Assembly (NCBI GenBank): GCA_964618105.1
Contig: CAZUAJ010000032.1
Span: 1 to 10,223 of the forward strand
From: CAG-273 sp964618105
GTDB taxonomy: Bacteria; Bacillota; Clostridia; TANB77; CAG-508
Reading direction: 5' to 3'
DNA length: 10,223 nucleotides
Numbering within the stretch: position 1 is the first letter of the stretch; the number at the start of each line of letters is the position of its first letter. The position numbers were made by a program, and so were the translations under genes. A model generated the notes under the pieces. The model saw only the letters and a program-made list of their open reading frames with translations. It searched no databases and was not told the DNA's origin. Below, in pieces: positions 1 to 7,010 of this stretch.

Positions 1-2
1 GA

Positions 3-1166
3 GTATGTGCAGAAATGATAAACAACATGACAGGACTATCAATTAGTGGTGTTGCAGTTTGGAACATAGTCCAACAATTAGGGGAAGATATAAAACAATA
101 CGAGGAAGAAAAAGTTGAAGCATATAAAAGCGATAAATTACAGGCAGGAACTAAAGAAACGCCAATAATATATCAAGAAGCAGATGGAATAATGATATAT
201 ACACAAGGTAAAGATAGAAAAGAGCAAATAAAGAAATATGAGGAGCAACACCCAAACGAAGAAGTCCCAAAAAAAGTAAGAAATATAGAAATAAAACTAG
301 GAATGACTTATGAAGGTTGGAAAGAAACTGGTAAAAATAGATATGCACTAGTAGGAAAAGAATATGTAGCTGGATATATGTCAGGAGAAGAAATGGCAGA
401 TATTACCAATGCAAATCTGCATAGTAAATATGATATGAGCAAAGTCGAACTACGTGTATTAAATAGTGACGGTGGAAGTTGGATAAAAAAACTATTAACG
501 GCAAAAGCAATATATCAAGCAGATAGTTATCACATAAAAGAAAAAATAACGACACATGTAAGAGATGCAGAAGATGTAGAAATATTAAAAAATATGTTTT
601 ACAAAAAAGAATACTCTAAAATGATAGAATATATAGAATATGTGGAAACATTAAAATATAAATATGATGGTGAAGTTGAAGAAGTAGAAAAATTAAAAGA
701 ATTACAAAGATATTTAAATAAGCGAAAAGAAACGATGAAAAGATATAAGGATTATGATGGAGTAAAGCAAAAGTTAAAAACATATAGCAAAAAAACAGGT
801 TTAAAGTATAGAAATATGGGATGCCAAGAAAGTAATAATTACGTTAGGCTTGCCAAAAGAATGAAGAAGAAAAGAATGAGCTGGAGTAAGAACGGTTCAG
901 AAAATATAGCAAAAGTAATTACAATGTATGCAAGTGAAAGTTGTACAGATATAACTAAACATTTAAACATTCAAATATTACCAGAAAGTTATATGGAATA
1001 CGCAGAAAAATATATAAAAGAAATTGAAGAAAATATAAAAGAATTAAAGAAAAACAAAGTCGAAACAAAAAAAGTATATACATTTAAACAAGGAAGTCTA
1101 GAAGGATATCCTAACTTAAAGAAAATATTAGAAAATAAAGCAATAAGTGAATTAGTATATAGATAA
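3..1166 (+). CDS. ISLre2/UPF0236-family transposase, N-terminus cut by window edge
   Basis: This is a DDE-type transposase of the ISLre2 (UPF0236) family, which moves its own insertion sequence. The frame is open to the left edge of the window, and the first in-frame ATG (position 15) is probably internal. The visible 383 residues are shorter than the roughly 450 or more usual for the family, so the N-terminus is missing. Counting from that ATG, family landmarks are EADGIMIY with Asp57, LGMTYEGWK near 95-103, LNSDGGSWIK with Asp152, QADSYHIKEKI near 168-178 and MGCQESNNY with Glu272, followed by the MSWSKNGSENIAK block. Asp57, Asp152 and Glu272 are my candidates for the catalytic triad, by analogy and not proven. 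The visible part has no frameshift, so the element could be intact. The left inverted repeat is outside the window and I could not identify the right one. Confidence 0.9.
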   Translation, partial: VCAEMINNMTGLSISGVAVWNIVQQLGEDIKQYEEEKVEAYKSDKLQAGTKETPIIYQEADGIMIYTQGKDRKEQIKKYEEQHPNEEVPKKVRNIEIKLGMTYEGWKETGKNRYALVGKEYVAGYMSGEEMADITNANLHSKYDMSKVELRVLNSDGGSWIKKLLTAKAIYQADSYHIKEKITTHVRDAEDVEILKNMFYKKEYSKMIEYIEYVETLKYKYDGEVEEVEKLKELQRYLNKRKETMKRYKDYDGVKQKLKTYSKKTGLKYRNMGCQESNNYVRLAKRMKKKRMSWSKNGSENIAKVITMYASESCTDITKHLNIQILPESYMEYAEKYIKEIEENIKELKKNKVETKKVYTFKQGSLEGYPNLKKILENKAISELVYR

Positions 1167-1217
1167 ACTGTGATAAAAAATAGGCAAATTTACGAAGGAA
1201 AATAAAGGGTAGCAAAA

Positions 1218-1436
1218 TTGCCGGTATTACAGGCTTCTTTGAGTTGCCCGCGAAGCAGTGATAATTTTTTTATTACGGAATATTCCCTTAAATTAAATTT
1301 AATGTTACAATATATTAAAATAAAAAAGAGAAATTTCAATCAAAAAATATATGCAAAATTTATGGATAAAAATTTTGCCACGAATTACTTAACAGATACT
1401 GATGAATTTATAGATATATATAAAATAAGAGAGTGA
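1218..1436 (+). CDS. Unrecognised small ORF, possibly a gene remnant next to the insertion sequence
   Basis: A 72-codon open frame that I do not recognise. It can start at TTG 1218, which has an AAGGG-like ribosome site 8 bases upstream, or at ATG 1302 (45 codons), which has no clear ribosome site. An in-frame stop lies at 1203. The first 14 codons fall in a G+C-rich patch that may belong to the insertion-sequence end, while the rest is very A+T-rich and lysine/asparagine-rich with an acidic C-terminus (TDTDEFIDIYKIRE). A further short reading of about 17 codons (TTG 1444) follows the stop. The whole stretch could be the debris of a gene broken by the transposon. I assign no function and doubt that it is expressed. 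Confidence 0.2.
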   Translation: MPVLQASLSCPRSSDNFFITEYSLKLNLMLQYIKIKKRNFNQKIYAKFMDKNFATNYLTDTDEFIDIYKIRE

Positions 1437-1522
1437 TAAAATTGTTTTTTAATTCTATAAATAAACAATTCAAAAGAAGATTACAAAAAAATACCAAATT
1501 CTAAAATTGAGCTTTTTGAAAC

Positions 1523-1560
1523 AAATCATAACCACCTGTAAAACGGGTGGTTATGATTTT
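1523..1560. terminator. Strong hairpin between convergent genes, probable bidirectional terminator
   Basis: A perfect 14-bp stem (1523-1536 with 1546-1559, arms AAATCATAACCACC and its complement) can be extended inward by a G-C pair and a wobble to leave a 5-base loop. It lies between the rightward transposase region and the leftward ATP-grasp gene. On the + strand it ends in TTTT; on the - strand the arm ends TTTGTTT. It can therefore stop transcription from both sides, though neither U-run is long. It could also be a dispersed hairpin repeat or part of an insertion-sequence end. Confidence 0.6.
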
Positions 1561-1634
1561 AAAATTTTCATTATCCTTCTTTAATTTTTCAGAATTGTGC
1601 TTTCTCCTTATAAAACAAAACCGTTCATTACTTT

Positions 1635-2858
1635 TTACCAGCTTAATTTTTTATATTTTCTTTTATAACTTATATCTTTCATTATTAAATATAATTTTCT
1701 TTTTAAACTTCCGTCTTTTTTGTATTTTAAAGGATTTACTAATTTTCCTTCTTTTGCTAATTTTAATGTTTCATTTCTTAATGGTTCACTTGTTACATAT
1801 TTTTTTATTACACTTTTAGGTACAAAGCTTAATGCTACTTCATTTTTCATTAATGTACATTCTTTTTCTTTATTATATATTAAGTCATCAATTAAATATT
1901 GAATTAAATTGTGTCCGCCTGCACATAAGTAATAGCTACATCTTGCTTGACGTGGATTTATCTCAAGCACTTTATATTTTCCATCTCTGTAATCATATTT
2001 TAAGTCAATCTCAGCAAATCCTTGATATCCTATTCTTTCCATAAATGCTTTTAATGGTTCAATTATTTTTTCATCATATCCATGTTCATTAAATCCATTT
2101 ACTAGCACTGTACAATTTCCAATTCCACCTGGATTTCTTTCTTGTAAGCCTATTTGTGCAAATGCTATTAATTGTACTTTTTTGTCTTTACTACAATAAA
2201 ATTGGCAATCAAATAAAGCACAATCATCGCCTGGTATAAACTCTTGAATAACCAAATTACTTGAATATCCAGATGCTTCAACCTTATTTATAACTTCTTG
2301 TAATTCTTCTCTAGACTGTACTTTAAATACTTTAAACATTCCTTCAAATTTGTGATTATGATATTCAATGTTGTTTCCTGGCTTTACAATTAGCGGATAC
2401 ATAAGTTTTTTAACTTTTTCTTCATCAATAGATTGATTTGCATTACATGGATAAATATATGTTTTTGGTATTTCAAATTCACAATTTTCAAAAGTTTGAT
2501 AAAACGTGTCTTTTACAAGTATTTTATTTAGTATTTCTAAGCTTGGATAGTTATGAACATATTTATTATTTAATTTTTCTTTATTTTCAATAATAAGCCT
2601 TACTAATTCGTCACTTGTTCCAACTAACACTATTTTTTCTTTATTACTATTTTGTGCATACTCATTTAATGTTTTTACAAAAATTTCTGAATTTTCAAAA
2701 TTAGGTACTTCTTTAAAATTAACAATTTTGCTATATGAAACTACTCCAATTGCCCTTTTACTAATTATATCAACTTTTTTATTAAAAATTTCATGATAAC
2801 ATCTTGCCATAAAGTATGCATTAAAATCACTTCCTAAAATTAGAACATCAAAATTCAT
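1635..2858 (-). CDS. ATP-grasp ligase resembling D-aspartate ligase of peptidoglycan cross-bridge synthesis
   Basis: This 407-residue ATP-grasp enzyme should join a carboxylate to an amine with ATP cleavage. The N-terminal LILGSDFNAYFMARCYHE (6-23) and the segment LVKDTFYQTF (114-123) resemble the Enterococcus Aslfm type, which adds D-Asp to the lysine side chain of the cell-wall precursor; that resemblance is from memory. ATP-grasp signatures are visible: YPLIVKPG (154-161, Lys159), IQEFIPG (204-210, Glu206 at the hinge), FAEIDLKYD (281-289) and VLEINPR (297-303, with Glu299, Asn301 and Arg303 as likely Mg/ATP and substrate ligands). It has no signal peptide or membrane segment, so it acts in the cytoplasm. 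The gene starts 11 bases after the racemase stop, with an AGGAGGAAAG-like ribosome site in the gap, so the two are almost certainly cotranscribed. The substrate is inferred; another D- or L-amino acid is possible. No symbol is given because the substrate is unproven. Confidence 0.85.
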   Translation of the reverse strand: MNFDVLILGSDFNAYFMARCYHEIFNKKVDIISKRAIGVVSYSKIVNFKEVPNFENSEIFVKTLNEYAQNSNKEKIVLVGTSDELVRLIIENKEKLNNKYVHNYPSLEILNKILVKDTFYQTFENCEFEIPKTYIYPCNANQSIDEEKVKKLMYPLIVKPGNNIEYHNHKFEGMFKVFKVQSREELQEVINKVEASGYSSNLVIQEFIPGDDCALFDCQFYCSKDKKVQLIAFAQIGLQERNPGGIGNCTVLVNGFNEHGYDEKIIEPLKAFMERIGYQGFAEIDLKYDYRDGKYKVLEINPRQARCSYYLCAGGHNLIQYLIDDLIYNKEKECTLMKNEVALSFVPKSVIKKYVTSEPLRNETLKLAKEGKLVNPLKYKKDGSLKRKLYLIMKDISYKRKYKKLSW

Positions 2859-2869
2859 AATCTTTCCTC

Positions 2870-4069
2870 CTATTTTCTTTCATCTATTTCTATTACTTCC
2901 CCATCTTTTATTAGTACTCTAGGTACCCAATCATTTATCATACAAGAACCTTCATATACACTTGTTCCCATATATCTTACAGCTTCCTTCATTGAAATTT
3001 CTTCGCCTATTAATGTAACTTTATCTCCTGTATGAACTGTTTCATCAACTTTAGCTATTAACATTCCCATATTTACAGCTCCAATTAATGAATATTTTTT
3101 TCCATTTATGGCTATTTGTCTTCCCTTATTTTTTGTATTAAATCCATCTGCATAGCCTATTGGAATAATTGCAACATACATATCTTCTGTTGCTTCATAA
3201 ATTCTTCCATAACCAACAAAACTACCTTTTTTTATTTGCTTTACTTGTATTACTTCACTATATAATGAAAATGCTGTTTTTAAATTTAATTCCGCATTTG
3301 TTATTGTTTTGCTAATATGGTGTTTTTTCTTATACCACTCTCTTTTTATTTTTCTTAATTTATTTATAAAATCATTTGGTAATGGTTTTGGAGTTGAATC
3401 ATAACCATACATTATAATTCCTAATCTAATTCCATTTGCGAAAGGTATTTTATTATGATTTACTAATGTTTGGCTTCTTCCCAAATGAACTATTGGAATT
3501 TGCATTAAGTCTATTTCTGAAGTTAATTCTTGAAATTTTGCATATTGATTATCCCATGAAACATCATATATTCCATCTGTTGCAAAATGAGTAAATATTC
3601 CTTCAACTTCAACATTTGGTTTTTTTCTTAGTTCTTGTACCACTTCTTTAATTTGCATTTTATCATATAGTCCTAATCTACAAAGCCCACTATCAATTTT
3701 TATGTGTACTTTTAATAGTTTTTTTATTTCAAGCTGTTGTAACTTTTTAAAATAATCATAATCATGTACTGTTATTGTAATATTGTTTTCAATACATTTA
3801 TCAATATATTTTAAATCAATTGGTTCTAAACATAATATTGGAATATTTATTCCATCTTTTCGTAAATTGATTCCTTCTTCTAAAGACGAAATTGCAAAAT
3901 AATTTATTCCACTTTCTATTAAGTATTTACATATTTTATCACTATGTCCATAAGCATTTCCTTTTACTACGGCGAAATAATAATCATATTCAGGATATTT
4001 TTTTATAATTTCCTTAATATTTTTTTGTATATTCCCAACGTCTATTAGTGCATAAGTATTTCTATACAT
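2870..4069 (-). CDS. alr: Alanine-racemase-family PLP enzyme (amino-acid racemase)
   Basis: A fold-type III PLP enzyme that interconverts L- and D-amino acids in the cytoplasm, normally alanine for cell-wall synthesis. Visible signatures are VVKGNAYGH with the PLP lysine Lys36, KIDSGLCRLG (124-133, with Lys124 and Arg131 matching the conserved Lys and Arg), HFAT (161-164), IRLGIIMYG (214-222, Arg215 for the PLP pyridine nitrogen), VGYGRIYEA with the second catalytic base Tyr287, and SVYE with Tyr372. Odd points: the usual CMDQ motif reads NMGM (333-336), so the conserved Asp is Gly; the NSA segment is replaced by LGRSQT; and there is a basic insertion of about 25 residues around 228-258, making it 399 residues against about 370-390. 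ATG 4069 is supported by TAGGGGGG (4083-4076) 6 bases upstream. With the ATP-grasp ligase next to it, a substrate other than alanine, such as Asp or Ser, is possible. The alr symbol reflects family only. Confidence 0.88.
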   Translation of the reverse strand: MYRNTYALIDVGNIQKNIKEIIKKYPEYDYYFAVVKGNAYGHSDKICKYLIESGINYFAISSLEEGINLRKDGINIPILCLEPIDLKYIDKCIENNITITVHDYDYFKKLQQLEIKKLLKVHIKIDSGLCRLGLYDKMQIKEVVQELRKKPNVEVEGIFTHFATDGIYDVSWDNQYAKFQELTSEIDLMQIPIVHLGRSQTLVNHNKIPFANGIRLGIIMYGYDSTPKPLPNDFINKLRKIKREWYKKKHHISKTITNAELNLKTAFSLYSEVIQVKQIKKGSFVGYGRIYEATEDMYVAIIPIGYADGFNTKNKGRQIAINGKKYSLIGAVNMGMLIAKVDETVHTGDKVTLIGEEISMKEAVRYMGTSVYEGSCMINDWVPRVLIKDGEVIEIDERK

Positions 4070-4091
4070 TTAATTCCCCCCTATGTATTTT

Positions 4092-4122
4092 TGGCATTAT
4101 GCCACAATCACATCAATATTAG
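4092..4122 (-). promoter_or_regulatory. Candidate promoter of the racemase-ligase operon with an overlapping dyad
   Basis: Read leftward, TGGCATAAT gives an extended -10 (TG-G-CATAAT, -10 at 4101-4096), with a poor -35 (TTCTAA) 17 bases upstream at about 4119-4124. The -10 lies inside a perfect 6-1-6 inverted repeat, TGGCATTATGCCA (4092-4104), which could be an operator. The predicted transcript start is about 20 bases upstream of the racemase ATG. Readthrough from dut, which ends 75 bases upstream, is an alternative. Confidence 0.4.
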
Positions 4123-4143
4123 AATAATTTATTTTATACATTT

Positions 4144-4605
4144 TTATTTACTTGTAGAACCAAATCCACCTATTCTTTCACCTTCTGCATTGTCATTATC
4201 TACAACACCAAATTTTTGAAAAATTGCTTGTCCAATGCAATCTCCCTTTTTTATTGTAATATCTTCACTTTTTATGTTAAAAAAAGCAAACATTATGTGT
4301 CCATCATTATCTTCATTCCCATAATAATCTCCATCAACTATTCCCACGCCATTTGCTAACACTAGCCCTTTTTTCTTTGGATTAGAGCTTCTGTTGCAAA
4401 GCATTAAATATTCATCTTTTGGCATATATGCTTTAATTCCTGTTTTTATTAATGTTGGTGCTTGTCCCATTTTAAATGCAGGCACTATACAGTCTTCAAC
4501 TGCTTCTACATCATATCCAGCTGAATATTTTGTTTTACGAACTGGCATATTAACATTTAAGTTTTCAAATCCTTTTGCTATTTCAAATCCTCTTATTTTT
4601 TCCAT
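4144..4605 (-). CDS. dut: dUTP diphosphatase (dUTPase)
   Basis: Trimeric-type dUTPase, which hydrolyses dUTP to dUMP and pyrophosphate, keeping uracil out of DNA and supplying dUMP for dTMP synthesis. The five family motifs appear in order over 153 residues: AGYDVEA (29-35), RSS (72-74), NGVGIVDGDYYG (85-96, catalytic Asp91 and uracil-contacting Tyr94), GQAIFQKF (125-132) and ERIGGFGST (143-151), the C-terminal arm that closes over the nucleotide. Motif 3 has YYG where YRG is usual. Acidic residues NEDNDG (97-102) follow motif 3 as a small insertion. The start ATG 4605 has an AAGGAGAAG ribosome site about 8 bases upstream and its own good promoter. It is a cytoplasmic housekeeping enzyme. Phage dUTPases share these motifs, but nothing phage-like surrounds this one. 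Confidence 0.92.
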   Translation of the reverse strand: MEKIRGFEIAKGFENLNVNMPVRKTKYSAGYDVEAVEDCIVPAFKMGQAPTLIKTGIKAYMPKDEYLMLCNRSSNPKKKGLVLANGVGIVDGDYYGNEDNDGHIMFAFFNIKSEDITIKKGDCIGQAIFQKFGVVDNDNAEGERIGGFGSTSK

Positions 4606-4641
4606 TTTTATTTCTTCTCCTTAAATTAATTTTTCTTTGAT

Positions 4642-4670
4642 ATTATATAATATATTTTTTTTGTTGTCAT
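4642..4670 (-). promoter_or_regulatory. Sigma-A-type promoter of dut
   Basis: Read leftward, a -35 box ATGACA (4670-4665) and a perfect -10 box TATAAT (4647-4642) are separated by 17 bases. This is the best promoter match in the window. It gives a predicted start near 4635 and a short leader of about 30 bases before the dut ATG. It lies downstream of the hup terminator, so dut should be transcribed independently of hup. Confidence 0.7.
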
Positions 4671-4693
4671 TATTTTTATAATATTTTTTTTAA

Positions 4694-4729
4694 CAAAAAA
4701 AGATGTAGATTTTGTTTTCTACACCTTTT
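4694..4729 (-). terminator. Intrinsic terminator of hup
   Basis: Read leftward, AAGGTGTAGA (4727-4718) pairs with TCTACATCTT (10 bp with one G-T pair) around an A-rich loop, followed by a run of about seven T residues (4701-4695). It lies about 35 bases past the hup stop and just before the dut promoter. This is a standard rho-independent terminator. Confidence 0.8.
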
Positions 4730-4763
4730 GATATGAATTCATATAATTTATATAAATTTCAAA

Positions 4764-5042
4764 TTATTTTTTGTTTACTAATTCTTTTAAAGCTTTTCCT
4801 GCTTTGAATACAGGTGCTTTAGATGCTGGTATTTTGATTTCTTCTTTAGTTTGTGGATTTCTACCTTTTCTAGCAGCTCTTTTTCTTACTTCAAAAGAAC
4901 CAAATCCAACTAATTGAACTTTATCTCCTTTTACTAATGCATCTGTTACAACGCTAACGAATGCATTTAATGATGCTTCAGCGTCTTTTTTTGTTTCTCC
5001 TGTTTTTGCTGCTATAGCTGCGATTAATTCTGATTTGTTCAT
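4764..5042 (-). CDS. hup: HU-family histone-like DNA-binding protein
   Basis: A 92-residue HU-type nucleoid protein that forms dimers and bends DNA without strong sequence preference. The helical dimerisation half MNKSELIAAIAAKTG (1-15) to about residue 40 is followed by VGFGSFEVRKRAARKGRNP (45-63), which forms the start of the DNA-gripping arm with the intercalating Pro63, then the basic return strand and C-terminal helix (KAPVFKAGKALKELV). Length and sequence are typical, and the alanine-rich, G+C-richer codon choice is common for highly expressed genes. The ATG has a near-perfect ribosome site, AGGAGGT. It has its own promoter and terminator, so it is a single-gene unit. HU rather than IHF is favoured because the window is Firmicute-like and there is only one such gene here. 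Confidence 0.97.
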   Translation of the reverse strand: MNKSELIAAIAAKTGETKKDAEASLNAFVSVVTDALVKGDKVQLVGFGSFEVRKRAARKGRNPQTKEEIKIPASKAPVFKAGKALKELVNKK

Positions 5043-5141
5043 TTTAAATTACCTCCTATAAGATTTTAAAATCAGTAAACTAATTGTCTACTACTATCAT
5101 TATTCGTCATTTTTCTAAAAAATCCTTCTTTTTTGCTTAAA

Positions 5142-5169
5142 ATTTTATTTTAAAACTTGGTCATGCCAA
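5142..5169 (-). promoter_or_regulatory. Probable promoter of hup
   Basis: Read leftward, TTGGCA (5169-5164) and TAAAAT (5147-5142) are 16 bases apart. The start would lie near 5135, giving a leader of about 90 bases that includes a 12-bp palindrome, GATTTTAAAATC (5062-5073), just before the ribosome site. The -35 box lies inside the inverted repeat at 5152-5175. Confidence 0.5.
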
Positions 5170-5175
5170 CGTTTT
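5152..5175 (-). repeat. Inverted repeat overlapping the hup -35 box
   Basis: AAAACTTGG (5152-5160) and CCAACGTTTT (5166-5175) are complementary except for one bulged base, with loop TCATG. It sits 41 bases past the flippase stop, so it could be a weak terminator for that gene (arm ending GTTTT on the - strand) or a protein-binding site at the hup promoter. The sequence does not decide between these. Confidence 0.4.
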
Positions 5176-5215
5176 CGAGTTGTGTTGTTTCTGTAAGTAT
5201 TGATTTTTGTGCTTT

Positions 5216-6850
5216 TCAGGCTTCTCTGTACAGTTTCAAGTTTTTCAAAAAAATATAAATTTTTTTTCCAAATGGTATCATAAAAATTTCTTCTTTTGAA
5301 AATATTTTTAGTACAACAAGTAATAATACATATATAAATATTCCTAGGGCAATAGAAATTAGGGTAACAATTTTACTTTGTAACTTACTTATCATAATTA
5401 TGTATGAAGTATATGCAAATATTCCCATAATTATACTTGCCAGTACTGGTTTTAATATAAATTTAGTTTTATTTAAGTTTAGTTTTATGTTTTTTCTTAA
5501 TATTTTGTATTCAATAATTAATGCAATAGCATGACATATTACTGTTGAAAAAGCTGCTCCTGCTGTTCCACCTAAAAAGAAGTCTTTTGGATTTATGGGA
5601 ATTAAATACATATTTAAAATAAATTTAATTATAACTCCACTTCCCAATGCAATAGCTGGAATTAATGTTTTTCCCAATCCTTGTAAAGCACCACTAATAG
5701 TTTGCTCCAATACAATAAAAATTATACTTAAACTACTAATTTGGTATATAAATGCTCCAGAAGTAGCATTTGGAAATAGTAATTCTAAAATTTGTTTTGC
5801 AAATAAAATCATAATTACCATACACGGCATACCTATTAGAATTGATACTAACATTGAAAATGAAATTCTTTTTCTTATTGTATCATTATCCCCAATAGCC
5901 TTCAGTGATGAAATTGAAGGAACAAGTGCTGTTGCAAATGCCATATTAAATGACATTGGAAGTGTTACTAGTGTGTCTACTTTTCCACTTAAAATACCAT
6001 ATTGTATTTTTGCTTGTTCTTCTGTTAAAAAGCATTTTAAACCTCTTACAACTGTCATTGAGTCTATGTTTTTATTTATTGTACCTAAAATTGCACTCAT
6101 AGACATTGGAATTGAAACAGATAATATTTGTTTTATAGTTTTAATAATTCTAGCTCTTTTATATTTTGTACTTCTTTTTAACTCTACTGCTATTTCTTTT
6201 CTCATTTTTGTATAGTATTTGTATAAATACAAAAAGCAAAGTATTGTTGCTAATGTAGTTGCTAAGTTCGCTCCTGCTGCCATTATGGCTGTATCTACTC
6301 CTGTTGTCATTGCAACAAATTCTACTATTACTACAGAAAGTACTGTTTTAAAAAACTGTTCTAATGTATGCGCATTTGCAGTTACTTTTAAGTTTTCTCT
6401 TCCTGTAAAATATCCCTTTATTACACAAGATATTGATACAAAAAATATTGATGGTGCTAAAGCAACCAATGTTAATTCGGCTTCTGGTATTTGTAATAAT
6501 GTATTTGAAATATAACTTGCTCCTAGAAATAAAATAGTACTACTTGTAAAACCAATTAGTCCAAATGTTACAAAAGCTATTTTAAATATTCTGTGTGCAC
6601 CCCTTGTATCACCAACTGCCAATTTTTCTGAAACTAATTTAGATAAAGCTCCTGGAATTCCAATTGAAGAAATTGTTAAAAATAATGCATATATTTGAAA
6701 ACCACTACTATAAATAGCATTTCCTTTATCTCCAAATCCCTCTCTATTTGTTAAGTATAATTTATAAATAATACCTAGCGCTTTGATTAAAATTTGTGAA
6801 ACCATTAAAACCAAAACACCCTTCATAAAACTTTCTTTTTTTGTTTTCAT
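5216..6850 (-). CDS. murJ: Lipid II flippase-type transporter (MurJ/YtgP/SpoVB group)
   Basis: A polytopic membrane protein of the MOP (MviN/MATE-like) superfamily, expected to flip lipid-linked peptidoglycan precursor across the cytoplasmic membrane. The 544 residues contain about 14 hydrophobic segments. The opening block SFMKGVLVLMVSQILIKALG (7-26), then GNAIYSSGFQIYALFLT and GIPGALSKLVSEK with GDTRGAHRIFK after it, is characteristic of the YtgP/SpoVB branch in Firmicutes. The length equals that I remember for Bacillus YtgP and is longer than SpoVB, so a vegetative MurJ role is favoured over a sporulation-specific one; this is inference. ATG 6850 has a GAGGAAA ribosome site (6860-6854). 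An internal ATG at codon 9 is less well placed. It is a monocistronic leftward gene, divergent from the ATPase gene. Its co-location with a racemase and an ATP-grasp ligase fits a cell-wall neighbourhood. Confidence 0.85.
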   Translation of the reverse strand: MKTKKESFMKGVLVLMVSQILIKALGIIYKLYLTNREGFGDKGNAIYSSGFQIYALFLTISSIGIPGALSKLVSEKLAVGDTRGAHRIFKIAFVTFGLIGFTSSTILFLGASYISNTLLQIPEAELTLVALAPSIFFVSISCVIKGYFTGRENLKVTANAHTLEQFFKTVLSVVIVEFVAMTTGVDTAIMAAGANLATTLATILCFLYLYKYYTKMRKEIAVELKRSTKYKRARIIKTIKQILSVSIPMSMSAILGTINKNIDSMTVVRGLKCFLTEEQAKIQYGILSGKVDTLVTLPMSFNMAFATALVPSISSLKAIGDNDTIRKRISFSMLVSILIGMPCMVIMILFAKQILELLFPNATSGAFIYQISSLSIIFIVLEQTISGALQGLGKTLIPAIALGSGVIIKFILNMYLIPINPKDFFLGGTAGAAFSTVICHAIALIIEYKILRKNIKLNLNKTKFILKPVLASIIMGIFAYTSYIIMISKLQSKIVTLISIALGIFIYVLLLVVLKIFSKEEIFMIPFGKKIYIFLKNLKLYREA

Positions 6851-6908
6851 AAATTTCCTCTATATTTTTCTTTTTATATACATATACTTTTAAAGCAATT
6901 ATTATTAC

Positions 6909-6937
6909 TTTTATTTTATATAAGGAGCTTTTTTCAA
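6909..6937 (-). promoter_or_regulatory. Possible promoter of the flippase gene
   Basis: Read leftward, TTGAAA (6937-6932) is followed after 17 bases by ATAAAA (6914-6909), inside a very A+T-rich stretch where alternative -10 boxes such as TATAAA (6920-6915) also occur. The choice is therefore uncertain. It forms a divergent pair with the promoter at 6968-6996. Confidence 0.35.
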
Positions 6938-6967
6938 TAGTTTTTTCTACATTTTTCGCAAAAAGCC

Positions 6968-6996
6968 TTGTATTTTTCCTAATTTTATAAGATAAT
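6968..6996 (+). promoter_or_regulatory. Candidate promoter of the VirD4/TraG-like ATPase gene
   Basis: TTGTAT (6968-6973), a 17-base spacer and GATAAT (6991-6996). The -35 box is weak (3 of 6) and the -10 good (5 of 6). The predicted start, near 7003, leaves only about 8 to 32 bases before the possible start codons, so the leader is very short. Confidence 0.45.
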
Positions 6997-7010
6997 ATAG
7001 TAGTATAGAT

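Noticed and set aside
151..348. Leftward 65-codon frame inside the transposase
   Set aside because: It is antisense to conserved transposase motifs and has no ribosome site.
1560..1634. Ribosome-site-like AAGGAG and GAAGGATAATG on the - strand after the ATP-grasp gene
   Set aside because: The following frames stop after a few codons, so they are most likely chance matches in A+T-rich sequence or decayed coding sequence.
1547..2044. Three + strand open frames opposite the ATP-grasp gene
   Set aside because: They are Phe/Leu-rich complement products of a well-supported gene and lack start signals.
5595..6515. Long + strand open frames of 206 and 98 codons opposite the flippase gene
   Set aside because: They are antisense shadows of a clear membrane-protein gene, are hydrophobic as expected from its complement, and have no ribosome site.
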